NCBI GenBank assembly: GCA_900074745.1
Contig: LT598465.1
Location: 1,178,001-1,242,000 of the forward strand
DNA length: 64,000 nt
Source of the DNA: Lachancea mirantina
Lineage: Eukaryota > Ascomycota > Saccharomycetes > Saccharomycetales > Saccharomycetaceae
Reading direction: 5' to 3'
Shown here: in pieces, positions 27,275 through 38,157 of the stretch
How the letters are laid out: every line of letters begins with the position of its first letter
Numbering within the stretch: the first letter of the stretch is position 1
Notes under the pieces: generated by a model
The model's database searches: none
Told to the model about the DNA's origin: nothing
The model's input: only the letters and a program-made list of their open reading frames with translations
Position numbers and translations under genes: made by a program

Positions 27275-28776
27275 AGCATTCGGTCATTTTAAATACTTTG
27301 TTTCTAGGTTTTTTTATTGGATTTATAGTTGAGATGGTGTTTTTGCAACGCGTCTGGAGGAAGAAAACTACGGATGCGTTCAAAGGTGTATTTAATCAGG
27401 AGGCAAGCGATTCCGCCAAGGTCTCGCATGATTCAGACATGAAAAACGTGGGAGAAAATGACAAAAGTTACGTTTCCGGGGTTTACTATAGTAATTGGTC
27501 GCCCTTTCCCCCCAGAAGTCATTTTCCGCATGATGTTAATTTGGAGAGAATAACACATTTGTATTATTCATTCTTTATTATTGATCAGGACACAGGCGAG
27601 TGCAAGTCCAGCGACGAATGGTCGGATTTCCAGATGGATACTTATAAGGATTGGTATGCCAAATCTTATGGTCTGCACGACGAAAATCGCCACCATTCGC
27701 ATGATGCAAAAGAGGTATTGCCTATGGGCTGTCTTGGTGAATTGTTCTATCTGCGTAAAGCAAGACATTTGTCCAAACTTAACATCACCGATGGTGCTGA
27801 GCAATTTTCTACAATTTTATCCATTGGAGGGTGGTCGAACCGACAGGCATTTCCCGTGATAGTTCGTGACAAAAACAAAATGGGTGCTTTTATCAGAAGT
27901 GCGGTAGAAAGTATGGTGAAATACGGGTTTGATGGAATTGATATTGATTGGGAATTTCCTCGAAATGATGGGATTGAGCCACAAGCGTACTGTGACCTTA
28001 TGAGTTCGCTCAAAGAAGCACTCTCGAATTTAGAAAAGACCATTTTCGGTGCTGACTCAGAAAACCATTTCTTGCTGACAACTGCCATTCCTGCTTTGGT
28101 CGAGAACCTTGAATTCTTGCCGCTATCTCAAGTTGATGAGTATGTTGATTACTGGAATTTGATGGCCTACGATTTTAGTGGGTCGTGGTCATCAAAAACC
28201 GCCTACCATAGCAGCCTTTTCGCTTCTAAAAATGACCAAACCACTCCCTGTACCGACATGGGTGTAAGGTTTCTCATAGACCAGGCAAAGGTCCCATCTC
28301 GCAAAATTGTGCTCGGGATGCCCGCTTATGGTCGGGGATTTACTAGAGTTAAACTCCACGCCTATGATGAGCCTGTCATTGGACACAATTTCAAGGGTGT
28401 TGGAGGAGCTTCTGAGGGCGAGCCCGGCATTTGGCAGTACAATCAATTGCCTTTAAATGGTACGGAAGAGCAATTTGATGCTGATGCCGTTTCGGCATAT
28501 AGCATTGATGTCCAGAAACGGACTTTGGTTGTTTACGACAACACCGAATCCATGAAGCGCAAGGCCCAATATGTTATGGATAACAATCTTGCTGGAGGAT
28601 TTTGGTGGGAATCCTGTGGCGACTATCAAACAGACAAGTCAAGATCGCTGATAGTTACATTCACTGATGTATTGCCAGCGCTGGACAAAAAACCGTCAAT
28701 TTTTACGCGGACTGAAATGGCAAACTTCTACGCTGCTCACTACCCCAGTGAGCTTTTGTCACAAATTCTAAAATAG
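27271..28776 (+). CDS. CTS2: GH18 chitinase, Cts2 family
   Basis: 501 residues. An N-terminal hydrophobic segment (about 5-25, ILNTLFLGFFIGFIVEMVFL) looks like a signal anchor. The glycoside hydrolase 18 barrel follows: SGVYYSNWSPFPPR, the SxGG motif LSIGGWSNRQAF, and the catalytic DxxDxDxE as FDGIDIDWEFP near residue 220, then YWNLMAYDFSGSW and the C-terminal GGFWWESCGDY. This is the intracellular/sporulation-type class (S. cerevisiae YDR371W), distinct from the secreted Cts1; it lacks Cts1's Ser/Thr-rich and chitin-binding tail. It is convergent with VPS74. Confidence 0.95.
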   Translation: MKHSVILNTLFLGFFIGFIVEMVFLQRVWRKKTTDAFKGVFNQEASDSAKVSHDSDMKNVGENDKSYVSGVYYSNWSPFPPRSHFPHDVNLERITHLYYSFFIIDQDTGECKSSDEWSDFQMDTYKDWYAKSYGLHDENRHHSHDAKEVLPMGCLGELFYLRKARHLSKLNITDGAEQFSTILSIGGWSNRQAFPVIVRDKNKMGAFIRSAVESMVKYGFDGIDIDWEFPRNDGIEPQAYCDLMSSLKEALSNLEKTIFGADSENHFLLTTAIPALVENLEFLPLSQVDEYVDYWNLMAYDFSGSWSSKTAYHSSLFASKNDQTTPCTDMGVRFLIDQAKVPSRKIVLGMPAYGRGFTRVKLHAYDEPVIGHNFKGVGGASEGEPGIWQYNQLPLNGTEEQFDADAVSAYSIDVQKRTLVVYDNTESMKRKAQYVMDNNLAGGFWWESCGDYQTDKSRSLIVTFTDVLPALDKKPSIFTRTEMANFYAAHYPSELLSQILK

Positions 28777-28904
28777 ATTCATTTTACCGCATGCTTGCTT
28801 TCTAAATCGCTGCGAGGCAACTCCGATGTACACATCTAAACGATATATTGCATCCAGAAATAAAAGAAAAATAGTGTTTAACACAATGTTCTAAGGATAT
28901 AGAA

Positions 28905-29897
28905 TTATAGCAAGGCGTCCATCCGAGAAAATACTTCAAATACCCCTGCAACCACTTCCAATTGCAAGTCAGCACCTGAGTTTTCGGAAACCTCTTGCTG
29001 CACTTCCTTATTCAAATTAACCGAAATGCCGTATTCGGTTGGCTTGTCCAGCGCAAATGGGAATTGTGAGAATTGTGCCAAAATCTCGTCTGCGCGCGCA
29101 AACGCTTTGTCTCTTTTTTCATAGTCCAAACTCGAAAGAACGTTTTCTAAAACGTTGGCTCCATAAGAACCGCATATCAAAGACAACGTTCTGATTATTT
29201 TGAATGTAACACTTTCTGGGAAGTATTCATTGTAGTTAAGCTCCATGTTTCTCGAAACCAATACGGATAGAATTCGACGCTTAATGGCTTCTTTACAACT
29301 TGTATCTGTGACAGGATGAGTCGGCATGTCAAAAAGGAAAAAAGTTTTCATTTCAGTTCTCAAAACGCCTTTGTCGACGAGTCCCTTAGCTAATCTTTCT
29401 CTTACTTGTTTTAATTGGTAATTAATCTTGAGCAAGTTCCAAGTCTCTCCACTCAAGAGATCGATCCAATTGGCAATTGGCAAAGCCTCGTCGTTTTTCA
29501 TCAAATTAAGAGCTTCGTCCAGCAAAACTTCACCGGTCTTCGATCCATCACATACTTCTACCAGGCGTTCCGACACATCAAATCTCTTCCTGGCAGGATC
29601 ATTCACTACCCTTATTTTCCCTCGCAACGCTAACTCGATCATGAGGCAGCCACGCAATGCATATGATATGTTGTCATTCCAAAATGACGTGTATCCTTCT
29701 TTGTCCTTCAACCCCATTAGAAGTACCTCCTCCATCAAATTCAACTTAGGTGTGTGTACGTTTTCACCAAGCTTGGCCTCTTCAGGATCGTAAGCTATTT
29801 TTCTACTATCCGGTTCTTCATCATTTATGATTGTGATGGGCTCTTCGGATATTCCATCAGTGTCCTTATTAACCCTACGGCGTTGCAAGCCCGACAT
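28905..29897 (-). CDS. VPS74: Golgi PI4P-binding protein Vps74 (GOLPH3)
   Basis: 330 residues from the ATG at 29897 ([10 protein letters not shown]), matching S. cerevisiae MSTLQRRRVN. An in-frame ATG at 29960 would add 21 unconserved residues. The GPP34 fold is clear: [22 protein letters not shown], the [19 protein letters not shown] block, and the C-terminal [11 protein letters not shown]. Vps74 binds PI4P and the tails of Golgi glycosyltransferases to retain them, and it acts with the Sac1 phosphatase. S. cerevisiae counterpart: YDR372C (345 residues). It could matter for localising lipid and protein glycosylation enzymes. Confidence 0.97.
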   Translation of the reverse strand: MSGLQRRRVNKDTDGISEEPITIINDEEPDSRKIAYDPEEAKLGENVHTPKLNLMEEVLLMGLKDKEGYTSFWNDNISYALRGCLMIELALRGKIRVVNDPARKRFDVSERLVEVCDGSKTGEVLLDEALNLMKNDEALPIANWIDLLSGETWNLLKINYQLKQVRERLAKGLVDKGVLRTEMKTFFLFDMPTHPVTDTSCKEAIKRRILSVLVSRNMELNYNEYFPESVTFKIIRTLSLICGSYGANVLENVLSSLDYEKRDKAFARADEILAQFSQFPFALDKPTEYGISVNLNKEVQQEVSENSGADLQLEVVAGVFEVFSRMDALL

Positions 29898-30269
29898 GTC
29901 CGAGGCCGCAGCGTTCAATATTATTTCACAGCTTACAGACACGATTTTGTTTGGTCGCATTCAAGGTGGTCCAATCTCAATTTTTCAAGGTTCGGATTCT
30001 GTCAACAAGCACGTGATTACTATGTAGTCGAATTGAATAAGTCAACTTCTTGGCCTTTTGAGGGCCTTGGCTGGTGACAATTTACAGCTCTACAAATTTA
30101 CCATAATCTTTATGCGTAATAGTTTAAACTCTTCCTTGTCCTCCTATTTAGATTTTTGAACCTAGGTTTGTTCAAAGCCCTTCTTATGCCGACGAAAATG
30201 GCTTTTTTTCGGATGTGGAATGGAAAGATGATCGTTTCGGTGCTTAATGCCAACTCTGAACCCAAGTGA
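29898..30269. other. VPS74 upstream region
   Basis: 372 bp between the VPS74 start and the UBP2 stop, both on the reverse strand. It contains GCACGTGATTAC (CACGTG 30010-30015). Nothing else seen. Confidence 0.5.
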
Positions 30270-33200
30270 TCAATAAGTTGGTGCCCCATGAGGTTCTCTC
30301 ATCATTGGCTCAACCTCCGAAGCCCTGCTTTCTTTCACGTAGACCAAAAAGTACGGGGTAGCTGTGTTAGCTTCGGTAAAATTGAATACCTCGGCTGCTG
30401 GTACTTCGGTGACACTCTCGTCGTTGTATTTCCGCCAGATGCCATTTCGTTTCAAGTCCTTGATGTAAATCCAGTAGTGACCATAGCTTGCCTCCCCACG
30501 ATGAATGAATACAGCGAAAAGCGTGTAGGCCTGTCGCTTAAAATCGGAAAAGCAGTTCGCTATTTTAGGTTCAAGGACATTGAGACGCTGGTATATGTCA
30601 GCCAGTTCGTTGTCAATGCGGACTATAGTCGAATCGATTGTGTCGAGGAGATCCGTTTTCGCTGAAATCTCAATGCCGTTTCTTTCAAGGTTTTCTGAAA
30701 CAATGAGCTTTCGAGTCTCTTGCAAAGAACTTTTGAAAGTGAAGCCTGACTCGTTTCTAGAGAGCAGTCGGCGTTGCTGTGCTTTCAAATTTTCGGCTTC
30801 TTCTTTCAGCTGTGAATACTCAGACTTTTGCTTAAGGAAAAGTGGATCCTGACTGTCCATGTATCTATCCATGTAAAGAATTTGATTGAAAGGTAGGGGC
30901 TCGATTGACTTGAAAGGCATGAATTTCTCTCTGTCGTAATAAACCCTCTGTATTTGAATTTGAAGAATCGTGGGGAGTTCCGTAATCACGACAGATCTCT
31001 TCACTTGTCCATCCTCTTCTAGGCGTAATACGTCATCTTTGAAATACAAGTCGAGGGCTCCGTAGATATCTTTCGAATGATCGCCAACATTGACCAGCAA
31101 TGAAACAAATCTTTCTACCTTTGTTCTGATCTTTTTAGGATTATCATCGGGGACTAAGTTTTGTTGCAGTTTGCCAAAAAAGAGCTCTTTGATAAGGTCT
31201 TGCTGTTCTCCATCCTCATCAAGGTTGCAGGGGTCAGATGATGCTTCGAGTTGAAATAAAACGTTTCCAATACACTCTGTGACATCTTGCTGTCTGCCTA
31301 ACTCCAATGCATTTTCGAGCTGATCGGGACTAATTTTGGCCACACGTGTGGAAGACGCATGAATATTCCCATCTTCGTCTCTGTCTAGTTCAATGTCTTC
31401 TTGTCGAGCCTCTTGAGGAACCTCAGGGCTAGGTTGCGAAAGAAGATCGTTTTGCAAGGATACATCCTGGTTTTCGTTATCTACCGTCAGATCTATAACT
31501 TCAGTCTCTGAATCGGCCTTTATTGGACTTTCAAAATCAACGCCGAGATTACTAGGCGAAAACGCCAAATAAGCCAACTCCCTTCTTGGGGTAACAAATC
31601 TTTCAGCGGTATGAACCATGCTCTTGAATAACTCCCTAAGCTGATAGACGAATTGGATAGAACGCTCGACCTCAGGTTGACTCACCTCCCTACCACCAAT
31701 CCTTCTTTGGCGATCGCAACTTTCCTGGCGCTGGAGGTAATCAGCAAAGGTTTCGTGGTATTCCAGAACATACTTTCGCAAAGATGAAATGCAGAAGTAG
31801 TATTGAAGTAAAGAATTCAGGTAACATGTGTTACCAATATTGTTGAGACCCGCGGGCCACTTCCCTGCCGGTAAGTATGTAACATCGACAATGCCAGTAT
31901 CTTGGAAATGTTGTATCAACTTTGAGTTTCTCTCTTTTCTTATTTTGTCGAGAGCTGATCTCATCAGCAAAAAATGGTCTGGTGGTGGGCTTTTCTCAAG
32001 TCCCCACATTCTCTGAAAGACCTCAAGTACCACCTCATCCGACGCGTTTTCATTGACATGCAGAAATTTTAGAGCCTCGCTGTAACTCCAAATGTGAGTG
32101 CCATAAAACTCTTCGAAGGATGGACATTCTTGGTCGAGAAAAGAGAACAATGCGAGGTTTCTTTTGGCTACCGCGAGGGTATACAGCGCCCTATCACAAT
32201 CGAGCCTTAAGCCTGGCGAATCTGAAATTTTTATTGTATAGGCCGTCTCTATGACATCAACGTCAACAGACTCGTCAATCCCCAATAAGTGATAAGCTTT
32301 TTGAGCATGTTCGTAAGGTTCATGATCGACATAAAATTTGAGCTTACGGCTGTCTTTGAATTTAGCAAAAAGTCTCAAAGCATTTTTTAAATCACTGCGA
32401 CGTTGGCTTGAGGCAGTTTTGAACTGTTTACGGTAGAGTCCCAAAAGCACATCATCGGAGATCGTTTCAGGGATTACTTCGTCAGGTGAAATTTCAAAGA
32501 GCGCCAAAGCCGCACTTAACGATTCCTGACCAACAACGTTTTGTTTACCGCAAAACGCCAGTAATTGATAACTGCCCTTGGTGTTCGCAATAAAACTCAA
32601 CGCATCGAAATAAACGCCGATATTTTTAGGATCTAAAGACGACTGAATTTCATAGTTCTTGATAATCTCGTGGTCGCCATAGCTTAAACTCGCGCAAAGG
32701 TTAATGACGTGGTAATTGGTATCAAAAACACGATACCGATCATCAAATTCAGATTTGTTGTCACCAAGAAGTCGCGGCAGTGTCGTTGATGAAAAAGTTG
32801 TTTGATACAAGTTGAAAACACGGGCCTTTGCGTTTCGATTTAAATCTTCTTTCGGTATGAGACTGGCTGACAATTTGCCCAGGAAGATCAATTCAAGACA
32901 TTTTCTAGTAAAAGAAAACCTAAGAGCCCTGGAGTTTGAATTTTCTTGGTGTTGAGTCAAATCAGGAGGTTCAAATTCAGTCGCAATATTTCCATTTTCT
33001 GGATCTTGAGTTTGCAGTAATTTGAAGCCGTATTTTTCGGTAAGCCAGTTTGGATTCAACTGCGAATTTAGAATTTTGTTATCGGCAGAAATGGTTTTTG
33101 AAACGTCCTCCGAACTCTTTCGATTCAGCGGACCCTTGAAGATTTTGATAAGAGTATGCAAACATTCGGCTTGTGTCGGGATCGTTTGCGGATCAAGATC

Positions 33201-33953
33201 TGCATACCTCTCACAAACTGTCAGATACCTTTCCCTAATGACATCTGATTTGAAAATTGATAAATCATCATTTGAAAATTCGGGCTTGAGTATCTCAATG
33301 CCAACTACTTTATTCGTTTCGCTGGACACGTAGTATGCCGAGTCCAACACTTTATCTGAGTCAGATTCCAAAAAATCGGGCTCGTCAAAAGGATGAAGTT
33401 GTTCGACGAGATAATAGCGTGCCACGCCAAAACTCTTTCTGGTTCGTTCGAGCAATTTGCGGGTTTTCACAGTGACTTTTAGGTGATAAAATTTGGTATC
33501 TATCACATCATGAAAGTCTTGCTGGTTCAAAGATTGATTGCACAGAATTCCCATGAAAACTTTCACTTCATTGAAGTCGGGGCATGTAAGAGACTTGTAG
33601 TCATATCTGGTTTGCAATGACACCTGATCTAAGAGGTCGCCGATAGCGAATGTCAATTCAGGTTTTTTGGAAGAATAATTCAGAACAGGAAGCTTTAAAA
33701 TCCCATTGTAAAGACCTTTGTCTGCAATTCCAGCGTTCTCATCTGCTAAGATGTATGCCAGATCGGTTTTAATTTCTCCCATCAGCCTGTCTGCCGTCTT
33801 GAACGGAAATCGATTTTGAACGTTAGGGTACAAGAGACGCATTCCGTCGTCTTTCTCGGCATTGGCAGGTACTGCTAGATCATCTTGGTCGAAATTGATC
33901 AAATTCTCAGTCTCATCGGAGGCGTTACCCCTACTGGGCAGATCCTGGAACAT
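30270..33953 (-). CDS. UBP2: ubiquitin-specific protease Ubp2
   Basis: 1227 residues (S. cerevisiae 1272). A long N-terminal part contains helical repeats around an Ubp2-specific region. The C-terminal USP domain starts near residue 700 with the cysteine box GLNNIGNTCYLNSLLQYYF and ends with the histidine box RGEASYGHYWIYI and KYNDESVTEV. Ubp2 trims K63-linked chains and antagonises the Rsp5 ligase, with Rup1 as partner. S. cerevisiae counterpart: YOR124C. An ATG at 33953 opens the frame. Confidence 0.97.
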   Translation of the reverse strand: MFQDLPSRGNASDETENLINFDQDDLAVPANAEKDDGMRLLYPNVQNRFPFKTADRLMGEIKTDLAYILADENAGIADKGLYNGILKLPVLNYSSKKPELTFAIGDLLDQVSLQTRYDYKSLTCPDFNEVKVFMGILCNQSLNQQDFHDVIDTKFYHLKVTVKTRKLLERTRKSFGVARYYLVEQLHPFDEPDFLESDSDKVLDSAYYVSSETNKVVGIEILKPEFSNDDLSIFKSDVIRERYLTVCERYADLDPQTIPTQAECLHTLIKIFKGPLNRKSSEDVSKTISADNKILNSQLNPNWLTEKYGFKLLQTQDPENGNIATEFEPPDLTQHQENSNSRALRFSFTRKCLELIFLGKLSASLIPKEDLNRNAKARVFNLYQTTFSSTTLPRLLGDNKSEFDDRYRVFDTNYHVINLCASLSYGDHEIIKNYEIQSSLDPKNIGVYFDALSFIANTKGSYQLLAFCGKQNVVGQESLSAALALFEISPDEVIPETISDDVLLGLYRKQFKTASSQRRSDLKNALRLFAKFKDSRKLKFYVDHEPYEHAQKAYHLLGIDESVDVDVIETAYTIKISDSPGLRLDCDRALYTLAVAKRNLALFSFLDQECPSFEEFYGTHIWSYSEALKFLHVNENASDEVVLEVFQRMWGLEKSPPPDHFLLMRSALDKIRKERNSKLIQHFQDTGIVDVTYLPAGKWPAGLNNIGNTCYLNSLLQYYFCISSLRKYVLEYHETFADYLQRQESCDRQRRIGGREVSQPEVERSIQFVYQLRELFKSMVHTAERFVTPRRELAYLAFSPSNLGVDFESPIKADSETEVIDLTVDNENQDVSLQNDLLSQPSPEVPQEARQEDIELDRDEDGNIHASSTRVAKISPDQLENALELGRQQDVTECIGNVLFQLEASSDPCNLDEDGEQQDLIKELFFGKLQQNLVPDDNPKKIRTKVERFVSLLVNVGDHSKDIYGALDLYFKDDVLRLEEDGQVKRSVVITELPTILQIQIQRVYYDREKFMPFKSIEPLPFNQILYMDRYMDSQDPLFLKQKSEYSQLKEEAENLKAQQRRLLSRNESGFTFKSSLQETRKLIVSENLERNGIEISAKTDLLDTIDSTIVRIDNELADIYQRLNVLEPKIANCFSDFKRQAYTLFAVFIHRGEASYGHYWIYIKDLKRNGIWRKYNDESVTEVPAAEVFNFTEANTATPYFLVYVKESRASEVEPMMREPHGAPTY

Positions 33954-34089
33954 TGTTCGCCTGATGCACTGACCTAGGAACGGTTTAGAACTTGTCTAAA
34001 GATGCTTAATCCTAACATTTGAAGGTTACGTCAATAGTGATTTGATATCTCTGTTGCTCGACGACATGGTACTGATATGTTTAACTCAA

Positions 34090-34320
34090 TCACAATGACA
34101 AATCGCTCTTATTCAACTGAGCCAAAGGCCCAATTTGCTCACTGCAAGAGCCTTGAATAATTACTACAAAGAAAGTGTCGATTTGGGTAATGCGGCCCTC
34201 AGCTGAATTGAATTCTTTCGTAACAATTTTACGAGGTCGCTCACTAAAGTAACTCTCTTGCAACGTAAATTGAAATGTGACGCGGTAGTTTGTCTTCTTT
34301 TTCCTTGTTTCCTCATCCAT
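34090..34320 (-). CDS. small hypothetical protein, 76 residues
   Basis: ATG at 34320 (MDEETRKKKTNYRVTFQF) to TGA at 34090. The translation alternates charged and hydrophobic residues like a small beta-rich domain (IDTFFVVIIQGSCSEQIGPLAQL), and codon choice resembles the neighbouring genes. I do not recognise a family. It lies upstream of UBP2 (same strand, 136 bp) and before a 1.5-kb gap, where S. cerevisiae has no gene between UBP2 and its neighbours. It could be a real small gene, a fragment, or chance. Confidence 0.3.
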   Translation of the reverse strand: MDEETRKKKTNYRVTFQFTLQESYFSERPRKIVTKEFNSAEGRITQIDTFFVVIIQGSCSEQIGPLAQLNKSDLSL

Positions 34321-35829
34321 TGCTTGTCCGGCAGAATTCAATCGACCGGCTTAATTTTGATGTAAGTCTTTTGCCAAGCAGCGACGCGCCCGGCAATTTC
34401 CCTTGTTGAATGAGCATACACATTCCAAAGATTTTGATAGCCAATGGAAAGTACATCAAACTTAAAAGCTTAAGCACTTAGACATCTACACTGCCCCCGA
34501 AAATCACCGAACTTTACTCTCCTAAATAAAAAAACTACACCCATGTCAGCCGTCACAACGCGTCCTAAAAGCTGTCGTGGAATTTTGGCGGAAAGACTTG
34601 GCACCCAATAGAAGCTGACATGCATTTAATTCGCAGAAGCTTACTAAAGCCGTAATGATTTCATCAGTATCTGTTGTTTCTGTATAATTTCATTTTATTA
34701 ATGGTGTCTAGCGTTGGTAGTCGACAAATTCCTAAATTAGTCACTTGGTTAATTCATAGTTGTTTTTTACCAGTGAATAATGAGATATTGATTATATGCT
34801 TCTTAATGATCAAATTGGCAACATGGCTTCTATGAAGCTGAAAAATCTCCTTTGATTGAGATTATAAGTGTAACCTTCGGGCTTCCATGGGTTCCTGTTC
34901 GATCGAATTCGAATCGTTTATTGGTTAATATCACTTTATTCTGTCATCTCCATCACGTGATATCTCTCAGCAATAATGTAATGGGATCCTACCACCCAAG
35001 AGAAGCTCCTCCTAGCATATTTCAGATTCTCAAAAAGCCCAGTGCGTCGTGAAAATATTGTCGCCTATATCAACATGAAATTAATCTATAGACGACTGAT
35101 TTGGAAGAAAGATGAGAAAAATGATTCGGGACCTCACCTGTCGGTTTACCAATGGAACGACTACATAAACTAAACATTCATAGTGAGCTCTTGTCTTTTT
35201 TTAATTCTGACAATTGGACAGCCTTGAGAACGAAACGAGATCCAGCGCCAAGACGATGTTACGCGGCCCAAGATTAGCGACCGACTATCATATATAGACC
35301 AGAAATTTATCAGGAAACTTGCGGTTGGAGCAAAATTAAATACGTACGACAAAAGCTTTTAGCGCTTTGAATCATCTAGGGAGGCCATAAGACAGAAAAA
35401 CCGTAACACCTATGCATAAAAGTCGCGCGCTGTTGACAAACAGCGCATATAGGTATCTTTAGGCATTCCAGACGACTCTTTTTTCTGCGAAGTAACCCGT
35501 ATAGAAGTGAAAATCCTCAAAGCACGTGACTTCTGATCAAACGCTTTACCCTTTTCTCACCTCTTATAAGTACTCTTGTCAGTCCCTGTTAAAACAGAAT
35601 ACTCGTGAAGTTTTGAGCATTCTTCCCCATCGCTGTCCCAACGAGATTATATTTCACAGGGTCCGGTTTGACTTGTCATGGAGAAAAAGTTGGTCACGTG
35701 ACTTAAAAGGATATTACTAAAGCTTCTCAGAGCTTCTCAGCCTCCCTCACGTAGTTAACAGGCTTACTAGGATCGGACGGAAATTCGTTCGTAACGGCAA
35801 CTTCTGGGTCCCATATTCTACGGCTATCG
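34321..35829. other. 1.5-kb gap before FRQ1
   Basis: Mostly AT-rich with no convincing coding frame; short frames at 34852-35052, 35170-35352 and 35526-35720 have no recognisable product. It contains an ATCACGTGAT palindrome (CACGTG 34954-34959), an 8-bp inverted repeat GCGCTGTT-GACA-AACAGCGC (35427-35446), CACGTG at 35523-35528 and GTCACGTGAC at 35693-35702. No tRNA, snoRNA or centromere-like CDEI-II-III arrangement was found. Confidence 0.55.
35693..35702. promoter_or_regulatory. GTCACGTGAC palindrome upstream of FRQ1
   Basis: Perfect 10-bp Cbf1-type palindrome about 130 bp before the FRQ1 ATG, with a second CACGTG at 35523-35528. Confidence 0.55.
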
Positions 35830-36402
35830 ATGGGTGCAAAGGCTTCCAAGCTATCCAAAGATGATCTCGCCAGCTTGAGGCAATCAACCTACTTCGACCG
35901 TCGCGAAATTCAACAGTGGCACAAGGGTTTTCTCAGAGACTGTCCGACGGGCCAACTCACCAGGGAAGAGTTTGTTAAGATCTACCGGCAGTTCTTCCCG
36001 TTCGGGTCGCCCGAGCAATTTGCGAACCACGTTTTCAGCGTTTTCGACAAGGATCAAAACGGGACCATCGACTTTAAGGAGTTCATCACGGCGCTTAGCA
36101 CCACATCGCGGGGCACACTAGAAGAGAAACTAGTGTGGGCATTTCAACTCTACGATCAGAACAACGACGGCATGATCACCTACGATGAAATGCTGACGAT
36201 TGTCACCAGCATATACCAAATGATTGGGTCCATGGTCAAGCTGGAAGATGACGAAGCGACGCCCGAGTTGCGGGTGAAAAAGATTTTTAAACTCATGGAC
36301 AAAAACGAAGACGGCTCGATTTCGCTGGACGAGTTTAGAGAAGGTTCCAAAGTCGACCCCTCTATTGTGAGCGCCCTGAACCTATACGACGGTTTGGTTT
36401 AA
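35830..36402 (+). CDS. FRQ1: frequenin, N-myristoylated calcium sensor
   Basis: 190 residues, exactly the S. cerevisiae length. [10 protein letters not shown] is a strong N-myristoylation signal. There are four EF-hands, the first degenerate ([12 protein letters not shown]) as in the family, with good calcium loops at about 73-84 ([12 protein letters not shown]), 109-120 ([12 protein letters not shown]) and 157-168 ([12 protein letters not shown]). Frq1 binds and activates the phosphatidylinositol 4-kinase Pik1 at the Golgi, the pool that Vps74 (8 kb upstream) reads. S. cerevisiae counterpart: YDR373W. Confidence 0.98.
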   Translation: MGAKASKLSKDDLASLRQSTYFDRREIQQWHKGFLRDCPTGQLTREEFVKIYRQFFPFGSPEQFANHVFSVFDKDQNGTIDFKEFITALSTTSRGTLEEKLVWAFQLYDQNNDGMITYDEMLTIVTSIYQMIGSMVKLEDDEATPELRVKKIFKLMDKNEDGSISLDEFREGSKVDPSIVSALNLYDGLV

Positions 36403-36569
36403 GTCATTCGTAAGAATCCCAGAAATATTCATTGTTATGTCCTCCAGCTGCCTAGTCCTGATGGGAAGCAAAGCAACTGCTGAAGGGCTCATGCGTTTAG
36501 TGCTATGTATGCTTTTTGACTGTATCATAAAAGAAAAACTGAAGTTTATCGACATCTCAACCGCGGGCT

Positions 36570-37259
36570 TCAAACCCTTTCCGCGGTCCAGACTGCCGCT
36601 CTACATATAGTCATGATCCCCTCCGTCAGCAATTTGTAAGGAACGGCCTGGTGTGAGTCATGCTCGACTGCTGTGTTCAAGTGCTCCAGCTCTTCGTCCC
36701 TGAACTGCGTGATCGTTTTTGTCAAAGATTGCACCTCCTCACTTTGTCCATGAGAGCCGTCTGGTTTTTGCAGTTCGTACTGGTTCGTTAGGCATCGCAA
36801 TTGATCATTGTAGTGCCGGCCAATTACGGTTTCAACCGCTTCGGTGCAGGCCATTGCAGCCTGTGGTGATATTAGCGAGGTTCCTGCCCCCATAGCAAAT
36901 GCACCAATCTTCCACAGCGGGGTCAAAAGACTGGGCCTTACTCTCTTTTTGAGCTGCAAGTTGTTGAAAGTATTGTGATGATGAATCTCTTGATCCCACA
37001 TGTGCTGTAGCACCGGTTTCAAATGGGGGTATTTGTTGGCAAGAACAAAATACTGACCCGCATAGATGTAGTTTGCACCCAATTCTCCTGCTTGATCGAC
37101 CCTTATCACTCTGTCAAGATATGCAGTCTGTGCTCTTGACATTGGTAAAAACTTCTGCTCATCAGTAGAATTCTCTTTTACCTCTGGTTGCGCTTGTTTC
37201 AAACATCTTGAAATGGAGAAAGGACGTACTAGACATCTCTGAGGCGTGATACGGAGCAT
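36570..37259 (-). CDS. CAT5: 5-demethoxyubiquinone hydroxylase Cat5/Coq7
   Basis: 229 residues from the ATG at 37259 (MLRITPQRCLVRPF), an arginine-rich, acid-poor mitochondrial presequence. The frame opens two codons earlier without an ATG. The diiron carboxylate fold shows both halves: RVDQAGELGANYIYAGQ and WDQEIHHHNTF (E, ExxH), then ACTEAVETVIGRHYNDQL and FRDEELEHLNTAVEHD. It hydroxylates demethoxyubiquinone in coenzyme Q synthesis at the inner membrane. S. cerevisiae counterpart: YOR125C. Convergent with FRQ1. Confidence 0.97.
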   Translation of the reverse strand: MLRITPQRCLVRPFSISRCLKQAQPEVKENSTDEQKFLPMSRAQTAYLDRVIRVDQAGELGANYIYAGQYFVLANKYPHLKPVLQHMWDQEIHHHNTFNNLQLKKRVRPSLLTPLWKIGAFAMGAGTSLISPQAAMACTEAVETVIGRHYNDQLRCLTNQYELQKPDGSHGQSEEVQSLTKTITQFRDEELEHLNTAVEHDSHQAVPYKLLTEGIMTICRAAVWTAERV

Positions 37260-38157
37260 CGTCACAGGATTGTAGCTTTTGTGGTTCTTTTTGGTGGAAA
37301 ACTAAAACCAGATTTCATTAAACATCTATAAGATCGTTCAAAGTTAGCGTGTTATCCCATAGTATTAACCCTGCGAAGAGCTATGGTTAACATGGTAAAG
37401 GTTGGTCGAGTCTTCTTCTTTCAATCATTTCATCGACTTTTAAAAGTTAATTCATTCTGATGTCAGTTTAGTATGCTGATGTGCTCGTCCTGCTTGCGGA
37501 GTATCTTTTTGGTCAATTCAAATAATCATCACATTTTAAGACCCAAAATAGAGGTCCGTCCGGTATCAACTATCGTAATCACAGCAACAGGCATATTTAC
37601 TTTAGCAGGGTGCGTTCTTGTGAAATGGAGTCTGAAATAGAGTTTTGAGCTTTAATTCAGAAACTTGGTTCAAGACAAACTCTAATTAATGACATTAATG
37701 CTCCTATGATAGTATCACGGTCATTTGAAAATACAAAACGCAAATAAATTAATTAACCTTCAGATCAAAAAATTTATAGAATTGGTATGTGTGGTTTCCT
37801 TTTTCAATCGTGAGCTATACTGATAGATTGCATCAACTTGATTTTAAGTAGGGTGACAGCTATGTTAAGTTTTCATAGTAATATGCATGCATGGTGTTCC
37901 CGCTTGATGATATTCTTCAGCATTTGTGTGACACTAAACCATCTATCAAAGCATGGTTGATTTTTCAAGATCTCAGCAAGTTTTTTGAATCCCTTTCAAT
38001 ATCTGATGCTGATAGCTTTCGGCTGGATAGAAGCGCTGCATAGCAAGGACATCGAGAAACTCGATGTCTTCTGGTACGTAAATATTAAGATCTGTATCAT
38101 CCACTCTATGCCTTAAACAGACAAGCATCTTGGTAGCCATCATAAATCCTGCGTTGA
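37260..38157. other. AT-rich gap between CAT5 and WIP1
   Basis: 898 bp. In S. cerevisiae the m6A reader PHO92 (YDR374C) lies here; no YTH domain is visible on either strand. A 50-codon forward ORF at 37891-38043 (MVFPLDDILQHL...) and a reverse frame at 37973-38209 without a suitable ATG start overlap each other; neither is recognised. Otherwise nothing. Confidence 0.5.

Noticed and set aside
29898-29960. Longer VPS74 start at 29960
   Set aside because: The 21 extra residues are not conserved; [10 protein letters not shown] at 29897 matches the orthologue.
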